Below are positions 6,033 through 8,126 of a stretch of DNA of 8,126 bases, piece after piece. Numbering within the stretch: the first letter of the stretch is position 1; the number at the start of each line of letters is the position of its first letter. Under the pieces are notes generated by a model, which saw nothing but the letters and a program-made list of their open reading frames with translations, made no database searches and was not told the origin of the DNA. The position numbers and the translations under genes were made by a program. Origin of the DNA: an uncultured Eubacteriales bacterium (GTDB lineage Bacteria > Bacillota > Clostridia > Oscillospirales > Oscillospiraceae); NCBI GenBank assembly GCA_900321335.1, contig ONVR01000239.1, positions 1-8,126 of the forward strand, given 5' to 3'.

Positions 6033-7535
6033 GTGAAGATGGAGAAGTCATACGAATTAAAAGGCATCGGCAAATCCTTCCCCGGCGTTCGTGCTCTTGA
6101 TAACATCAGTTTCAAGGCCAAGGGCGGCAAGGTGCTTGCGCTTCTCGGCGAGAACGGCGCCGGCAAGAGTACCCTGCTGAAGATCATGAACGGCGACCTT
6201 CACGCTGACGAGGGCGAGCTCCTCGTAAACGGGGAGACCGTCACCCTGCATTCGCCGCAGGAGGCCATTGCCCACGGAATCAGCGTGATCTATCAGGAGC
6301 GTCAGCTGATCCCTTACATGTCCGTCATGGAAAACATCTTCCTGGGCGAGCTGCCCAAGACAAAGCTGGGTCTTTTTGATAAGTCCAAGCTGATTAAGGA
6401 CACCCAGAAGCTCATTAACGAGTTCGGACTGTCCATTGATCCCCAGGAACCGGTCGGCATGCTCAACGTAGCATACCAGCAGATGGTAGAGATCATGAAG
6501 TCCTACCGCCGGAACCCGGATATCATTGCATACGACGAGTCCACGGCTCCTCTGACTGACTCTGAAATCAAGATCCTCTTCGACATTATCCGCAAGCAGA
6601 AGGAAGAGGGTAAGGTAATTATTTACGTTTCTCACCGTCTTAATGAGATCTTTGAGATCTCCGACGAGATCGTCGTCCTCAAGGACGGCAAGTACGTCAA
6701 GACGCTTGTTACCGCGGAGACCACCGAGGCTGAGCTGATCAAGTGCATGGTCGGCCGTGACATCGGCGATACCTACGCGAACCTCAAGAGAAACGACAAG
6801 TACGGCGACGTGCTGCTGGACGTCAAGAATCTGAAGACGCCCTACATCCACGACGTCTCCTTCCAGATCCGCAAGGGCGAGGTCATCGGTCTTGCCGGTC
6901 TGGTCGGCGCAGGCCGTACCGAGGTGGCCCGTGCCCTGTTCGGCGCGGATCCCGTTCTCTCCGGCGAGATCGTTCTTGACGGCGAGAAGGTACATTTCAA
7001 ATCGCCCCGTGACGCAATCAACGCAGGCGTCGCGCTCTGCCCGGAGGATCGTAAGGATCAGGGCCTGGTCATGTTCCGCACCATCCGCGACAACGTGTCC
7101 ATGCCTGTTATCGACAAGGCCGTTAAGGGCGGCATGTTCACAGACGAGAAGAAGATGACCGAGCTGGCTGAGTCCGCTGTCAAGAAGTTCGACATCAAGA
7201 CCCCGACGATCTATAAGAACGTGGTCGAACTCTCCGGCGGCAACCAGCAGAAGGTTATCCTCGGCCGTTGGACCAACGAGCTGATGGACACCAAGATCCT
7301 GATCCTCGACGAGCCCACCAAGGGCATCGACGTCGGCACCAAGGCTGAGATCTACCAGAGAGTCTGTGATTTCGCCAAGCAGGGTATGGCCGTTATCTTC
7401 ATCTCCAGTGAGCTGACCGAGGTCATCAACGTCGCTGACCGGATCATCGTCATGCACAACGGCCACATCACCGGCGAGGTCAAGCGTGAGGACGCCACCG
7501 AAGAGAACGTCCTGTCGCTGGCCATGTTAGACTAA
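6033..7535 (+). CDS. Sugar-type ABC transporter ATPase with two nucleotide-binding domains
   Basis: Powers import by ATP hydrolysis at the inner face of the membrane. The 500 residues form two fused ABC domains, as in RbsA, MglA and XylG, and have the normal length for that group. Domain 1: Walker A GENGAGKST (39-47), Q-loop Q88, signature-region LNVAYQQ (144-150), Walker B IIAYDEST (164-171), switch H201. Domain 2: modified Walker A GLVGAGRTE (289-297, Arg for Lys as in RbsA/MglA), a standard signature LSGGNQQK (400-407), Walker B ILILDEPTKG (422-431), and Ser (S459) at the switch-His position, also usual for the group. Domain 1 is odd: DEST replaces DEPT and the signature is changed. GTG at 6033 is taken as start because AGGTG ends 5 nt before it; ATG at 6039 is an alternative. 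The permease gene follows after 13 bp. Confidence 0.94.
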   Translation: MKMEKSYELKGIGKSFPGVRALDNISFKAKGGKVLALLGENGAGKSTLLKIMNGDLHADEGELLVNGETVTLHSPQEAIAHGISVIYQERQLIPYMSVMENIFLGELPKTKLGLFDKSKLIKDTQKLINEFGLSIDPQEPVGMLNVAYQQMVEIMKSYRRNPDIIAYDESTAPLTDSEIKILFDIIRKQKEEGKVIIYVSHRLNEIFEISDEIVVLKDGKYVKTLVTAETTEAELIKCMVGRDIGDTYANLKRNDKYGDVLLDVKNLKTPYIHDVSFQIRKGEVIGLAGLVGAGRTEVARALFGADPVLSGEIVLDGEKVHFKSPRDAINAGVALCPEDRKDQGLVMFRTIRDNVSMPVIDKAVKGGMFTDEKKMTELAESAVKKFDIKTPTIYKNVVELSGGNQQKVILGRWTNELMDTKILILDEPTKGIDVGTKAEIYQRVCDFAKQGMAVIFISSELTEVINVADRIIVMHNGHITGEVKREDATEENVLSLAMLD

Positions 7536-7540
7536 GGGGG
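7534..7540 (+). promoter_or_regulatory. Ribosome binding site of the permease gene
   Basis: AAGGGGG overlaps the last two bases of the ATPase stop codon and stands 8 nt before GTG 7549. The only nearer ATG (7543) is followed at once by TAA, so the GTG is the start. Confidence 0.7.
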
Positions 7541-7548
7541 TCATGTAA

Positions 7549-8126
7549 GTGAGTAATACAAAAGGAAATTTCTTAAAGACCCTTACGCACAAAAAGGTCT
7601 TCCCGCTGCTTATCCTGCTCATCGTTGAGATCATTCTCTTCAGTGTGTGGGCGAGCCTGAAGGGCACCACCTTCTTCGCCATCACCACCCTGAGAAACAT
7701 CCTCAACAATATGACCTTTGCAGCGTTCCTGACCATCGGCGCCGCCTGCCTGATGCTGGCCGGTCACATGGACCTGTCCTCCTCGACCATCGGCGCTTTC
7801 TGCGGTATCGTCACCGCGTGGAGCATCACCCACAACCTGCCCTGGTATCTGGCCATCATTCTGGCCATTGCCTTCGGTATCGGTTTCGGTGCGTTCAACG
7901 CCTTCATCATTACCCGGTTCCGGTTCCCGTCCTTCATCGCAACCCTCGGTATGTCCTCCGTAATCAGAGGTCTGCTGTACTTCTTCAGCTCCCTGGGTAC
8001 CGCGGACGGCTCGGCCCAGAACATCAACTTCCTCAACGATACCCTTTATGCCATCGGCAACAAGAAGCTCATCAGTGAGTTCTCCATCTGCGTGGTGATC
8101 ATGCTGGTGATCTACATCATCTTCGC
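7549..8126 (+). CDS. Ribose-type ABC transporter permease, 3' end cut by window edge
   Basis: Membrane channel subunit of the importer, related to RbsC/XylH (BPD_transp_2 family). The 192 visible residues are a little over half of the usual 310-350. A short cytoplasmic tail precedes hydrophobic segments at about 17-37, 55-71, 79-94, 99-121 and 129-149, and another begins near 180. GHMDLSSSTIG (72-82) is the counterpart of the family motif G-G-x-D-L-S-V-G-S. The cytoplasmic loop FNAFIITRFRFPSFIATLG (116-134) is the conserved stretch that contacts the ATPase. It starts with GTG 13 bp after the ATPase stop and is translated from AAGGGGG at 8 nt. It is clearly part of the same operon. The family is certain; the substrate is not given by this sequence. 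Confidence 0.92.
   Translation, partial: MSNTKGNFLKTLTHKKVFPLLILLIVEIILFSVWASLKGTTFFAITTLRNILNNMTFAAFLTIGAACLMLAGHMDLSSSTIGAFCGIVTAWSITHNLPWYLAIILAIAFGIGFGAFNAFIITRFRFPSFIATLGMSSVIRGLLYFFSSLGTADGSAQNINFLNDTLYAIGNKKLISEFSICVVIMLVIYIIF

Noticed and set aside
6057..7466. 469-codon open frame on the minus strand
   Set aside because: Antisense shadow of the ABC ATPase, whose own frame has all expected motifs.

Overview
The window looks like chromosomal DNA of a moderately GC-rich anaerobic Firmicute, most likely from the Oscillospiraceae/Ruminococcaceae group (clostridial cluster IV). The grounds are GGAGG-type ribosome binding sites, sigma-A-like promoters, a lipoprotein with a Thr/Asp-rich linker, and a membrane-anchored parvulin-like foldase of a kind common in that group. 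The taxonomic call is inference from style, not from a marker gene. There is no RNA gene, CRISPR array, insertion sequence or phage gene.

Left half, minus strand. From right to left it holds a tyrosine-rich, membrane-anchored foldase of the SurA/PpiC type (2505-3992), a LysR-family regulator (1479-2363), and a cytoplasmic FAD-dependent oxidoreductase whose 3' end lies beyond the left edge (1-1334). The foldase is its own unit, with a near-consensus promoter, a structured leader and a strong terminator at 2454-2486. The regulator and the oxidoreductase are co-directional, 144 bp apart. A good promoter sits in that gap, and its -10 box is covered by a T-N11-A dyad that fits a LysR-type box, so the regulator may control the oxidoreductase directly.

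Right half, plus strand. A strong promoter at about 4359-4388 drives a carbohydrate-type ABC uptake operon: a substrate-binding lipoprotein (4507-5904), a two-domain RbsA/MglA-like ATPase (6033-7535) and an RbsC-like permease (7549 to the right edge, incomplete). A long terminator-like hairpin between the first two genes probably lets the binding protein be made in excess. Arg codons switch from CGG-dominated in the oxidoreductase to CGT-dominated in the ATPase, as expected if the transporter is highly expressed.

Taken together, a plausible reading is uptake of a small polar substrate (sugar, polyol, cyclitol or nucleoside-like), possibly oxidised inside the cell by the flavoprotein under LysR control. 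The substrate cannot be read from the sequence, and the link between the two halves is by proximity only. I see no clearly new system. The most unusual points are the two degenerate parvulin-like repeats in the foldase, the altered first nucleotide-binding domain of the ATPase, and the dyads at the oxidoreductase and transporter promoters.
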